From Dehalococcoidales bacterium (GTDB taxonomy: Bacteria; Chloroflexota; Dehalococcoidia; Dehalococcoidales; UBA3254), in NCBI GenBank assembly GCA_016926695.1, contig JAFGOB010000156.1, positions 1 through 36,022 on the forward strand: DNA of 36,022 nucleotides. Direction: 5' to 3'. Shown in pieces: positions 6,159 to 14,066 of this stretch (position 1 is the stretch's first letter; every line of letters begins with the position of its first letter). The notes below the pieces were generated by a model. The model did no database searches. It was not told the DNA's origin and worked only from the letters and a program-made list of their open reading frames with translations. A program made the position numbers and the translations under genes.

Positions 6159-7787
6159 TTATTCAATAGATATTATATATTCGTAGTGGGGCTGGCCCCC
6201 TTTGACAACTTCTATCTGGAGTTCAGGATAATTCTCCCGGATGATGCCGGAAATTTTTTCAGCGTCGCTCTTTTCAATATCCTGTCCGTAATAGATAGTC
6301 ACTACTTCTGCTTCAACCAGGTCTATTTCTTCCATTACCTTATCCAGCACTTCCATGGCTGTATTGCCCACAGACACCAGGTCCGTATCCAGAAGACCGA
6401 TGGCCTGGTTTTTACGGATCTTCATATCCCCGATCTTGGTGGTACGTATGGCTCTGGTTATCTCCACGGTACGCACGTTGTTTCTGGCTTTTTCCATGGC
6501 TTTGGTATTGGTCTCGAAATCCGCTTCATAATCAAAGGCCAGAAGGGCGGCTACACCCTGGGGTATGGTCTTGGTTGGTATGATTTTAACTGTCTTTTGG
6601 GTCAATGAATGTACCTGGTTGGCGGTCAATATAATATTCTTGTTATTGGGAAGGATTATGATTTTGTCAGCGCCGATCGATTCCACCGCCTGAAGCAGAT
6701 CTTTGGTAGACGGATTCATAGTCTGCCCTCCCGGGACGACAAATGCGCCCAGGCTGTTCAATACATCGGTTATTCCTTCCCCCGGAGCGACGGCGATCAT
6801 GGCTACATCAGAAGCAGGCATTCTTTGCTTCTGCATCTCCAAATAATCTTCATGCTGCTCGTCCATGTTGCGAATACTTACCTGGTGAATAGTGCCCAGT
6901 GAAGTAACGTAATGCAGGACTGTGCCGGGATCCAGCGTATGAATATGGACCCGGACATTGGACTTGTCGCCTACAACAATGAGCGACTCTCCATTCTTTT
7001 TAAGCTTTTCCCGCAGCTTGTCGGGATTAATGTTATCTCCTTTTATCAGGAATTCAGTGCAGTATCCGAAGGGCACTTCCTTAACGTTCACAGGCTGAAT
7101 CCTGGGCGTGGTGGTCACGGAGGAAGTTACAATCTGGGGTTTACGGAATTGCATCTGTTCGCCTTCACCCCGCAGGTAGCGCAAAGCCCCTTCCATAATT
7201 GTGAACAGTCCCTGACCGCCCGCGTCTACTACGCCGGCTTCCTTTAAAACAGGCAGGAGGTTGGGGGTATTGGAGAGGGATTTTCCGGCGGCATCCACGA
7301 TTGTCTCGATTACCGTCACCAGGTCCTCGCCATTATGTTCCACGTATTCCATACCGGCATCGGAGGACTCACGGATTACGGTTAATATGGTCCCCTCAAC
7401 GGGATTGTTAAGCCCCTTATAGGCTGTTTTAGCAGCCTGGGCGTAGGCCTGGGCAAAGTCTCTCCCGGTAAAAGTCTCCTTCCTGGACAGACCCTCTCCC
7501 ATCCCTTTCCAGATCTGGGACAGTATTACACCACTGTTACCCCTGGCGCCCATCAATGCACCTTTTGCCATAGCCTGGGCCACGGACGAGGCATTATGAT
7601 CGGCAGCGCGGTAAGATTCTTCAATGGCAGATCGCATGGTCAGCAGCATATTAGTCCCGGTGTCTCCGTCAGGTACAGGGAAAACGTTCAATGCGTCAAT
7701 ATCAGCTACACTTTTCTCCAGCCAGAGCGTTGCGGCAGAAAACATTTCCCTGTAAGCCTGACCGTCAGCGGTTTCAATTTTTCTCAT
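6159..7787 (-). CDS. fakA: DAK2-domain fatty acid kinase-like protein (FakA/YloV)
   Basis: 542 residues with the FakA three-part layout. The N-terminal DhaL/DAK2 kinase domain (about 1-200) has the Mg-ATP-binding aspartates in 'NVFPVPDGDTGTNM' and the glycine-rich 'KGALMGARGNSGVILSQ'. A middle domain contains 'FGYCTEFLIKG' and 'SNVRVHIHTLDPG' (about 240-320), and a C-terminal domain is related to DegV folds. With FakB it phosphorylates exogenous or recycled fatty acids to acyl-phosphates. It is the first gene of the minus-strand operon leading into degV and recG. The ATG at 7787 has a GAGG about ten bases upstream, and a promoter with TGG-extended -10 lies at 7818-7845. Gene symbol is by family and neighbour, not by experiment. 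Confidence 0.9.
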   Translation of the reverse strand: MRKIETADGQAYREMFSAATLWLEKSVADIDALNVFPVPDGDTGTNMLLTMRSAIEESYRAADHNASSVAQAMAKGALMGARGNSGVILSQIWKGMGEGLSRKETFTGRDFAQAYAQAAKTAYKGLNNPVEGTILTVIRESSDAGMEYVEHNGEDLVTVIETIVDAAGKSLSNTPNLLPVLKEAGVVDAGGQGLFTIMEGALRYLRGEGEQMQFRKPQIVTSSVTTTPRIQPVNVKEVPFGYCTEFLIKGDNINPDKLREKLKKNGESLIVVGDKSNVRVHIHTLDPGTVLHYVTSLGTIHQVSIRNMDEQHEDYLEMQKQRMPASDVAMIAVAPGEGITDVLNSLGAFVVPGGQTMNPSTKDLLQAVESIGADKIIILPNNKNIILTANQVHSLTQKTVKIIPTKTIPQGVAALLAFDYEADFETNTKAMEKARNNVRTVEITRAIRTTKIGDMKIRKNQAIGLLDTDLVSVGNTAMEVLDKVMEEIDLVEAEVVTIYYGQDIEKSDAEKISGIIRENYPELQIEVVKGGQPHYEYIISIE

Positions 7788-7817
7788 TTGTAATGCAACC
7801 TCATTCAGTTAACACTA

Positions 7818-7845
7818 ATTTTACCAGTTGATTAGTGGTATCCAA
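7818..7845 (-). promoter_or_regulatory. Promoter of fakA-degV-recG operon
   Basis: On the minus strand TTGGAT (plus 7840-7845), a 16-base spacer ending in TGG, then TAAAAT (plus 7818-7823). The expected transcript start near 7811 gives a leader of about 24 bases containing GAGG before the fakA ATG. Confidence 0.6.
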
Positions 7846-7877
7846 TATAATATTATGTCCGGTAACAATTATTATTT

Positions 7878-7906
7878 TTGAATAATATACTAAAATATGG
7901 TATATT
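7878..7906 (+). promoter_or_regulatory. Promoter of rpmB
   Basis: TTGAAT (7878-7883), a 17-base spacer ending in ATGG, then TATATT (7901-7906). Together with the fakA promoter this makes a divergent control region in an AT-rich 171-base gap. Confidence 0.7.
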
Positions 7907-7958
7907 ATTGCACGGAAGTTTGTAAAGTAACAGGCAATAAGACAAAGGAGCATATATC

Positions 7959-8144
7959 TTGAAATGTGATATTTGCGGAAAAACACCCATGTTCGGTTCA
8001 AACGTGAGCCATTCCAAAAGACATACCAACCGCAGCTTTAAACCTAATATTCATCCCGCTACCATCATTGTTGATGGAAAACCGAAGCAAGTGCACCTGT
8101 GTACCCGGTGCATCCGCACGCAGAATAAAGTTAAAAACAAATAA
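7959..8144 (+). CDS. rpmB: Ribosomal protein L28, zinc-binding (C+) form
   Basis: 61 residues. It begins MKCDICGKTPMFGSNVSHSK and continues 'RSFKPNIHP', the L28 signature. CDIC near the start and CTRC near the end form a complete C4 zinc site, the form that many bacteria replace with a cysteine-free copy under zinc limitation. The start is TTG at 7959 with AAGGAG eight bases upstream; the next ATG would remove the first CxxC. L28 sits on the large subunit near the E site. The gene is monocistronic and ends at a strong bidirectional terminator shared with argH. Confidence 0.95.
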   Translation: MKCDICGKTPMFGSNVSHSKRHTNRSFKPNIHPATIIVDGKPKQVHLCTRCIRTQNKVKNK

Positions 8145-8163
8145 TTCTATAATCCACGCCAGA

Positions 8164-8210
8164 AAAACAGCGGTCAGGTGAAAACATCTCAACCGCTGTT
8201 TTCTTTTTTA
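8164..8210. terminator. Bidirectional terminator between rpmB and argH
   Basis: An 11-bp perfect stem, AAAACAGCGGT (8164-8174) with ACCGCTGTTTT (8192-8202), is followed by CTTTTTTA on the plus strand and by a TTTTTCT run on the minus strand. The distal arm covers the last coding bases of argH, whose TGA is at 8189-8191, so the minus-strand stem begins inside the gene. Confidence 0.88.
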
Positions 8211-9592
8211 TTCGCTCTGCCAGATGGCGGCATGAGCTTTCTGGCCGCTTCAATCGCCGCTCTTACCTGTTCGGGGGCAGTACCTCCGGGATTATTCCTG
8301 GCGGATATCGAGGCGACGGCAGTTATCAAGTATACATCATCTTCAAACAGCGTGGAGAAGGACCTGTATTCCTCCAGGCTGATTTCAGGAAAAGTCCTGT
8401 CCCTTTGAGCCGCCCAACTGACAAGTTTGCCCACGATGGTATGGGCATTACGAAACGTTTCCCCCTTTTTAACAAGATAATCGGCGATATCCGTGGCCAG
8501 CAAATAACCTTTGTCCAGGGCAAGGGCCATTTTTTCCGGTCTTACGCTCAGGGTGGCAATCATGCCTGTAAATATATTCAGTGTATCCAGGACGGTGTCA
8601 ACAGTATCAAAAAAGCCCTCTTTATCTTCCTGGAGGTCCTTATTGTAGGCCAGCGGGAGGCCCTTCATGGTGGTCAAAAGGGCCATCAGCCTGCCATAGA
8701 CCCGGCCCGTTTTACCCCGGGCCAGTTCTGCAACATCCGGGTTCTTTTTCTGAGGCATAATGCTGCTGCCGGTGGCGTAGGCGTCATCCATCTCAATGAA
8801 GCCAAACTCGGCGGAAGACCAGATGATCATCTCTTCAGCCAGGCGGGAGATATGCATCATCAAAATACTGGCTCCTGCTTCATATTCGAGGATGAAATCC
8901 CTGTCGGAGACCGCGTCCAGGCTGTTGCAACTGATAGTCCCGAACTTTAACTTCCTGGCTACATAATTGCGATCGATATCATAGGCCACACCGGCCAGTG
9001 CTCCGCTGCCCAGCGGCATAACATCGCTTCTTTCAAGGCAGTCCTTGAATCTATCGGTATCTCTGCGGAACATTTCGAAATAGGCCAGCAGATGATGAGC
9101 TAAGAGCACCGGCTGTGCTCTTTGAAGATGGGTATATCCAGGCAGCATGACCTGTTGATGGGCCTGTGCCAGGTCCAGCAGGGCATTCTGGAGCTGCTCA
9201 ATTGACTGAAGCGTTTCACAGATGGAAGACCTGGTATAGAGGCGTATATCCAGGGCTACCTGATCGTTGCGTGAACGGGCGGTATGCAGGCGGGTCCCGG
9301 CCGGACCGATCTTCTCGATCAAACGCGCCTCAATATTCATATGAATATCTTCCAGCTCCGCTTTAAATTTAAAATTACCCTGCTCTATCTCTTTTTCGAT
9401 ATCTTTCAGTCCGCGGATAATCTTCCTGGAATCCTCCAGAGAAATAATTCCCTGCCTGGCCAGCATGGAGGCATGTGCGATCGAGCCGGCGATATCGTAA
9501 TGGTACAGTTTCCAGTCAAACGGCAGCGAGGCGGTATAGCGGTTTACCGCCTCGTCAGCCTCTTTACTAAAGCGTCCGCGAATAAGACCCAT
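8189..9592 (-). CDS. argH: Argininosuccinate lyase
   Basis: 467 residues from the ATG at 9592. Cleaves argininosuccinate to arginine and fumarate, the last step of arginine synthesis. The superfamily signature GSSIMPQKKNPDVAE, with the mobile catalytic-serine loop, is present, together with 'HTARSRNDQVALDIRLY' and 'YTHLQRAQPVLLAHH', the other two conserved regions. An open frame continues upstream to 9688, but the start at 9592 matches the family N-terminus (MGLIRGRFSKEADEAVNRY) and overlaps the argG stop codon by one base (TAATG), indicating translational coupling. No long rho-independent gap separates it from argG. The C-terminus is short and Lys/Glu-rich and runs into the shared terminator. 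Confidence 0.96.
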   Translation of the reverse strand: MGLIRGRFSKEADEAVNRYTASLPFDWKLYHYDIAGSIAHASMLARQGIISLEDSRKIIRGLKDIEKEIEQGNFKFKAELEDIHMNIEARLIEKIGPAGTRLHTARSRNDQVALDIRLYTRSSICETLQSIEQLQNALLDLAQAHQQVMLPGYTHLQRAQPVLLAHHLLAYFEMFRRDTDRFKDCLERSDVMPLGSGALAGVAYDIDRNYVARKLKFGTISCNSLDAVSDRDFILEYEAGASILMMHISRLAEEMIIWSSAEFGFIEMDDAYATGSSIMPQKKNPDVAELARGKTGRVYGRLMALLTTMKGLPLAYNKDLQEDKEGFFDTVDTVLDTLNIFTGMIATLSVRPEKMALALDKGYLLATDIADYLVKKGETFRNAHTIVGKLVSWAAQRDRTFPEISLEEYRSFSTLFEDDVYLITAVASISARNNPGGTAPEQVRAAIEAARKLMPPSGRANKKENSG

Positions 9593-10836
9593 TATTCCGC
9601 CTTTTTCTTTATTTGTGTGCTTTTCAACGAGCTGCCGGTCTCCATGAATGGCTGTAACAGCGCCTGAGTCCTGGTGGGAAGTCCCCACAACTGGATAAAA
9701 CCAACAGAGTTACTCTGGTCGAACTCATCCTCTTTATCGTAGGTAGCCAGTTTGTAGCTGTAGAGGGAATAGAGAGATTTGCGGCCAACCACCATTGAGG
9801 AGCCTTTGTGCAGTTTTACCCGCACGGTGCCGCTGACAAAACGCTGCGTGCTTTTTACGTAAGCTGCCAAATCCTGGTGCATGGCGCTGAACCACAGACC
9901 GTTATATATCAAGTCGGCGTATTCCACGGCTACCTGCTGCTTGAAACGAAGCTGCTGCTTGGTTAAGACCATGTCTTCAAGCGCCAGGTGCGCCTGGAAA
10001 AGGACCACCGGAGCAGGTGCTTCGTACATCTCCCTGGACTTGATACCCACGAGGCGGTTTTCAATATGGTCGATGCGTCCGACGCCGTTATCCCCGGCGA
10101 TTTTATTGAGTTTGTCCAGCAGCTCGAGGCCGTCCATTTTCTGACCGTCGAGAGCGACGGGTATACCCTCTTCAAACTCGATTTCAACATAGGTGGGTTT
10201 ATCCGGGGTATTTTCGATGGATTTTGTCCAGATGAAAGCGTCCTCCGGCGCTTCGTTCCAGGGGTCCTCAAGAATACCGCATTCAATAGCTCTTCCCCAG
10301 AGATTTTCGTCAATGGAGTAAGGACTCTTTTGGGTGACCGGAATGGGAATATTGTATTTCTGGGCATATTGAATTGTCTCTTCACGGTTCATTCCCCACT
10401 CTCTGGCGGGGGCAATGATCCTGACTCCGGGAGCAAGCGTATTAATTCCCACATCAAACCTTACCTGGTCGTTGCCCTTTCCCGTACAGCCGTGAGAAAC
10501 CGCGACTGCCTGGTTCTCCAGTGCGGTTTCGGCCAGTATTTTTGCGATCAGCGGCCGGCCCAGGGCGGTGGCCAGCGGATATGCTCCTTCATAGAGGGCA
10601 TCAGCCTGCAAAGCAGGCCAGCAATAGTCTTTTACAAACTCTTCACGTGCATCGATTACTACGGCTTTTTTTGCTCCCAGGTCTTCCGCCTTACGACGAA
10701 TAGCCTCCAGGTCGGGAACGTTACCGATATCGACAGTCAGAGTTATTACGTCCATTTTATAATTTTCAGGAACCCATTTGATAGCCACCGAGGTATCAAC
10801 CCCGCCGCTATAAGCGAGAATGACTTTGTCAGACAC
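9592..10836 (-). CDS. argG: Argininosuccinate synthase
   Basis: 414 residues. Joins citrulline and aspartate with ATP to form argininosuccinate. The N-terminal PP-loop 'LAYSGGVDTS' (residues 7-16) binds ATP; 'HGCTGKGNDQVRFD' and 'YSIDENLWGRAIECG' are further family blocks. The start codon is GTG at 10836, chosen because AGGGGGA lies seven bases upstream and the sequence begins MSDKVILAYSGG as in homologues. It follows the membrane hydrolase-like gene by 13 bases and is coupled to argH by a one-base overlap. It contains no unusual gap or substitution that I can see. Confidence 0.96.
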   Translation of the reverse strand: MSDKVILAYSGGVDTSVAIKWVPENYKMDVITLTVDIGNVPDLEAIRRKAEDLGAKKAVVIDAREEFVKDYCWPALQADALYEGAYPLATALGRPLIAKILAETALENQAVAVSHGCTGKGNDQVRFDVGINTLAPGVRIIAPAREWGMNREETIQYAQKYNIPIPVTQKSPYSIDENLWGRAIECGILEDPWNEAPEDAFIWTKSIENTPDKPTYVEIEFEEGIPVALDGQKMDGLELLDKLNKIAGDNGVGRIDHIENRLVGIKSREMYEAPAPVVLFQAHLALEDMVLTKQQLRFKQQVAVEYADLIYNGLWFSAMHQDLAAYVKSTQRFVSGTVRVKLHKGSSMVVGRKSLYSLYSYKLATYDKEDEFDQSNSVGFIQLWGLPTRTQALLQPFMETGSSLKSTQIKKKAE

Positions 10837-10849
10837 TTGATTATCCCCC

Positions 10850-11833
10850 TTAATATTTCGTTAGTTGAATAGCCTCTAACATGCAATCGTTGCTTAAAAA
10901 GGCACCTATCGGTTCACATACACCGGGATATTGCCAGCGGTATTCATGTCCGGGAGCTGCCAGAAATCCCAGGATATCGCCTTCCATTTCCGGTTTGTCC
11001 AGCTCGATCAACGCTTTGAAACTGGATTTGAGAATCAAACCCAGATCACCTGAACTAAAAGAGTCCTCCACTATACCGTTGCTTTTCAGCAGTATAGTCC
11101 TGGTCTGGGTCCTGTGCGTATGCCAGAACGGGGACCCGGTCTGAATGCTGAATACCCGGGGATTATCGTCAAGAAGGACCATTGCATCGTCGCAGATAAT
11201 GGTACCGGTGCTTTCTCCCGCCAGTATTACCTTGAGTCCGGGATTATGCCTGGTAAGGAAATTGACCAGCGAAGCCAGGTCTTCGGCCTTATTCTCATAA
11301 TGCCCGGTCATCTCTTTAAGTTCGTTCAACTGGCCCTGAAGGTTGTTGACGGTACGCAGATAGTTCAGCATGGAAATCCTGTATCCGGCCGCTGAAACAT
11401 CATGCAGGATGCCGTCAACAATCGATGACCAGCCGTATGAAGCGGATACCGTTTTGGTCCCCCATCCTCCCGGGTTGAACAGAAGAATGACATCCTTATC
11501 ACGGGACTCGTTATATGCGATCAAACTTTGGCTATAGTACGCCTCCGCCTTGGACTTATCGGTATAACGCAGATCGGCAATAGTCCTGGCATCACTGCGT
11601 ACTTCACCCGGTATGGATGAAATGTCACAGGCTGTTTGCCGGCTTATACGCGCTTCAACCCTTGAAACTACTCCGATACCGGAAAATGTCAGTGCCAGAA
11701 CAGCCAGGACCAGGAACGCGCAGATTAAAGATGTCAACATCAAACGCCTGGTACGCTGTTTTCTGCGTGCCCGGAATGCATCTCCGATTAGTTTTTGAAA
11801 GTAGCGTTCGGTTTTAAAAAATATAAACGTCAT
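10850..11833 (-). CDS. Membrane-anchored alpha/beta-hydrolase-like protein, unknown role
   Basis: 327 residues. A basic cytoplasmic stretch (RARRKQRTRR, residues 20-29) precedes one transmembrane helix at about 31-53, so the bulk should face outside or remain anchored at the membrane. The soluble part has 'KDVILLFNPGGWGTK', typical of the first strand and oxyanion loop of alpha/beta hydrolases, and 'LKVILAGESTGTIICDDA', a GxSxG nucleophile elbow with the serine near residue 207. Possible later acid and histidine are visible (APGHEYRW near the C-terminus). I cannot name a family. It lies inside the arginine operon, 31 bases after argD and 13 before argG, in the position argF often holds, but it shows none of the carbamoyl-phosphate motif (STRT) of ornithine carbamoyltransferase. 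Its link to arginine synthesis may be only positional. Confidence 0.75.
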   Translation of the reverse strand: MTFIFFKTERYFQKLIGDAFRARRKQRTRRLMLTSLICAFLVLAVLALTFSGIGVVSRVEARISRQTACDISSIPGEVRSDARTIADLRYTDKSKAEAYYSQSLIAYNESRDKDVILLFNPGGWGTKTVSASYGWSSIVDGILHDVSAAGYRISMLNYLRTVNNLQGQLNELKEMTGHYENKAEDLASLVNFLTRHNPGLKVILAGESTGTIICDDAMVLLDDNPRVFSIQTGSPFWHTHRTQTRTILLKSNGIVEDSFSSGDLGLILKSSFKALIELDKPEMEGDILGFLAAPGHEYRWQYPGVCEPIGAFLSNDCMLEAIQLTKY

Positions 11834-11864
11834 AATTTGCCTGACCTGATTATCGAGACGTTTA

Positions 11865-13064
11865 TTATTTCAGGCCGGATAAAACCTCGTCCAGGATCCT
11901 GATCCCCTGTTCAGCCTCGCTGCGGCTGATAACCAGGGGCGGGATAACGCGCAACATATTGGATTTCAGGAAATTGATTATCAGTCCTTTATCCAGGCAA
12001 GCGTAGGTTATTTTTTCCGCGATATTGCTGTTAAACTCGATGGCGATCAGCAGGCCGCGGCCGCGGACGTCGCTGATAACTCCGTGTCTGGCCTTCAGTT
12101 TAAGCAGTTCGGACATGATATAGTCCCCCTGTTGGGCAGCATTGTCAGGTACGGATTGTTCGATAATATATTTAGTGACCGCATATCCGGCTGCGCAGGC
12201 AAGGGGATTACCACCAAAGGTCGAACCATGATCACCGGGGACGAAAACGGAGCATTGTTCGGTAGCCATAACCACCCCTATGGCGACCCCGCTGCCTATT
12301 CCCTTAGCCAGTGTTATGATATCCGGCTTTACATCGAAAACCTGGTAACCGAAGAGCTTACCCAGCCTTCCCATGCCGGTCTGAATTTCATCCAGGATCA
12401 GGAGTATTCCCTTCCGGTCACACCATTGGCGTACTTCTTTGAGATAGCCGTCAGAAGGAATAATAACTCCTCCTTCACCCTGTACAGGCTCCAGCATTAT
12501 GGCGCATGTCTTTTTGGTGGTGGCACTTTTAATAGCTTCGATATTGTTGTACTCCACGTTAACAAAACCTGCCGGAAGCGGTATGAAGGGTTTCTGAAAT
12601 TTGTCCTGACCGGTAGCTGCCAGCATTGCCAGCGTTCTGCCATGAAATGAGTTGAATGTGGTGATTACTTCAAAAGCACCGTTCAGCTTCAGCGCGCCGT
12701 AGCGTCTGGCAAGTTTTATGGCCCCTTCATTAGCCTCGGCTCCGCTGTTTGAGAAGAAGACCCGGTCCAGACAACTGTTCTTTACCAGAAGTTCGGCCAG
12801 CTTTCCCAGTGGAATCGTGTAGTAGTGGTTTGATACCTGTATCAGCGACTGCGCCTGTTCACACAGGGCTTGCGTTAAAACCGGATGGCAATGTCCCAGG
12901 CTGTCAACCGCCCAGCCTCCCACGAAGTCAAGGTATTCCTTTCCGTCTTCATCCCATAGTTTCAATCCCTGGCCTTTAACAAAGGTCAGAGGAATACGGG
13001 TAATGAAATTCATCATATATTTTTGTGCCAGTTCTTGAGAACTGCTTAATTCTTTATTTTGCAT
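11865..13064 (-). CDS. argD: Acetylornithine aminotransferase
   Basis: 399 residues, a class III PLP-dependent aminotransferase. Converts N-acetylglutamate semialdehyde to N-acetylornithine with glutamate as amino donor. The PLP-binding lysine is K254 in 'DIITLAKGIGSGVAIG'. 'SNSGAEANEGAIKLAR' (106-120), 'NSFHGRTLAMLAATG' (138-152) and 'ILDEIQTGMGR' (223-233) are the standard cofactor contacts. Ornithine and GABA aminotransferases share these motifs; the arg operon context decides in favour of argD. The ATG is two bases past the argB stop, with its AAGGAG inside the argB end, so the two are translationally coupled. Confidence 0.95.
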   Translation of the reverse strand: MQNKELSSSQELAQKYMMNFITRIPLTFVKGQGLKLWDEDGKEYLDFVGGWAVDSLGHCHPVLTQALCEQAQSLIQVSNHYYTIPLGKLAELLVKNSCLDRVFFSNSGAEANEGAIKLARRYGALKLNGAFEVITTFNSFHGRTLAMLAATGQDKFQKPFIPLPAGFVNVEYNNIEAIKSATTKKTCAIMLEPVQGEGGVIIPSDGYLKEVRQWCDRKGILLILDEIQTGMGRLGKLFGYQVFDVKPDIITLAKGIGSGVAIGVVMATEQCSVFVPGDHGSTFGGNPLACAAGYAVTKYIIEQSVPDNAAQQGDYIMSELLKLKARHGVISDVRGRGLLIAIEFNSNIAEKITYACLDKGLIINFLKSNMLRVIPPLVISRSEAEQGIRILDEVLSGLK

Positions 13065-13066
13065 TA

Positions 13067-13870
13067 TTACAAGCTCCTTACTATATCTTCAGCGTGAATG
13101 GTGGTACCCCCCAGGCTTTTATATATTTCATTGAGTAAAGCATGGGGCTGCCTGCCATCGATAATCCGGGTTTCTGCTGAGCCCTCCAGCGCCCTGATGC
13201 CTGCCCGGATTTTCGGAACCATCCCTCCTGAAGCTATGCCGGAGACAATAGCCTCCTCAGCTTCTCTGGCTGTCAGTGAGGTCAATACCTCACCCGATTT
13301 ATCACAAACACCGGCAATGTCAGTCAGAAATATCAATTTTGCGGCTCCCAAACTGGCGGCTATTTCACCTGCCGCAGCGTCGGCATTAACATTCATCAGC
13401 AGCGGTTCACCGGCTGAAGAAGGATGGCAGTTGAAGCTGACAGGAGCAATCACGGGGATATACTTTGCACCCAGAATGAACCCTATCAGTTCGCTGTTTA
13501 CCTGCGAAACGATGCCCACGTATCCCAGCTCCGGTTTTTTAATATCTCCCTTGAGCAGAAGACCATCCGCTCCGCTCAGACCGAGGGCCTTGCCGCCCAG
13601 GTTGTTAATGCCGGCGACCAGTTCTTTGTTGACCAGACCGCAGAGCACCGCAGAGGCAACATCAAGGCCGGCCCTGTCCGTAACACGCTCGCCTCCGACA
13701 AAGCGTGTTGAAGCTCCCTGCCTGGTTAGCCAACTGGTAATGGTTTTACCTCCGCCATGCACTACTACAACATCAATGCCTTTTCTCTGAAGATGGACCA
13801 GGTCTTCAAGCGTGGTATCATGTTGTCCCAGAGTTGATCCGCCAATTTTTACTACGATCGATTTACTCAT
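13067..13870 (-). CDS. argB: Acetylglutamate kinase
   Basis: 267 residues of the amino-acid kinase fold. Phosphorylates N-acetylglutamate. The nucleotide-binding lysine segment 'VVKIGGSTLG' is at residues 5-14, the glycine-rich 'VVVVHGGGKTI' at 34-44, and 'NVNADAAAGEIAASLGAAKLIFLTDIAGV' further on. The protein begins directly at the first strand and lacks the extra N-terminal helix that builds the hexamer in arginine-inhibited kinases, so by this criterion it resembles the arginine-insensitive E. coli type. That is an inference from length. The ATG has AGGAA upstream. A strong promoter lies 28-56 bases upstream, making argB the first gene of the argB-argD-unknown-argG-argH operon. Confidence 0.94.
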   Translation of the reverse strand: MSKSIVVKIGGSTLGQHDTTLEDLVHLQRKGIDVVVVHGGGKTITSWLTRQGASTRFVGGERVTDRAGLDVASAVLCGLVNKELVAGINNLGGKALGLSGADGLLLKGDIKKPELGYVGIVSQVNSELIGFILGAKYIPVIAPVSFNCHPSSAGEPLLMNVNADAAAGEIAASLGAAKLIFLTDIAGVCDKSGEVLTSLTAREAEEAIVSGIASGGMVPKIRAGIRALEGSAETRIIDGRQPHALLNEIYKSLGGTTIHAEDIVRSL

Positions 13871-13897
13871 GTTTTTCCTGATAACCTATTTATGTCA

Positions 13898-13926
13898 ATT
13901 ATAATACCAGAGCCGCCCGTTTACAA
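13898..13926 (-). promoter_or_regulatory. Promoter of the argB-argD-argG-argH operon
   Basis: On the minus strand TTGTAA (plus 13921-13926), a 17-base spacer and a perfect TATAAT (plus 13898-13903). Immediately upstream is a 7-bp hairpin GCCGGGA/TCCCGGC (13929-13935 with 13943-13949), which could end argJ transcripts weakly or serve as an operator. No ArgR-type box (TGAAT...ATTCA) is visible. Confidence 0.75.
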
Positions 13927-14066
13927 TTGCCGGGATAAAATGTCCCGGCGACAAAGATAAAGGGTATTACAGTCCATCAATTACTTACGGTAAAAAAGCA
14001 TGCGTAAGCGCCTTTTCCCGTCAGGCAGGATATCCCGGAATCCCTGTTGGGGATTTTTCCCGAATG

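Noticed and set aside
9592..9688. 96-base upstream extension of argH
   Set aside because: It would overlap argG deeply; the start at 9592 fits the family N-terminus and the TAATG coupling.
9988..10872. Long antisense frame opposite argG (294 codons)
   Set aside because: It lies wholly opposite a conserved gene; codon pattern is a mirror of argG and the product looks like no protein.
13871..14066. ArgR operators before argB or argJ
   Set aside because: No TGAAT-like inverted pair with the right spacing is present in either promoter region.
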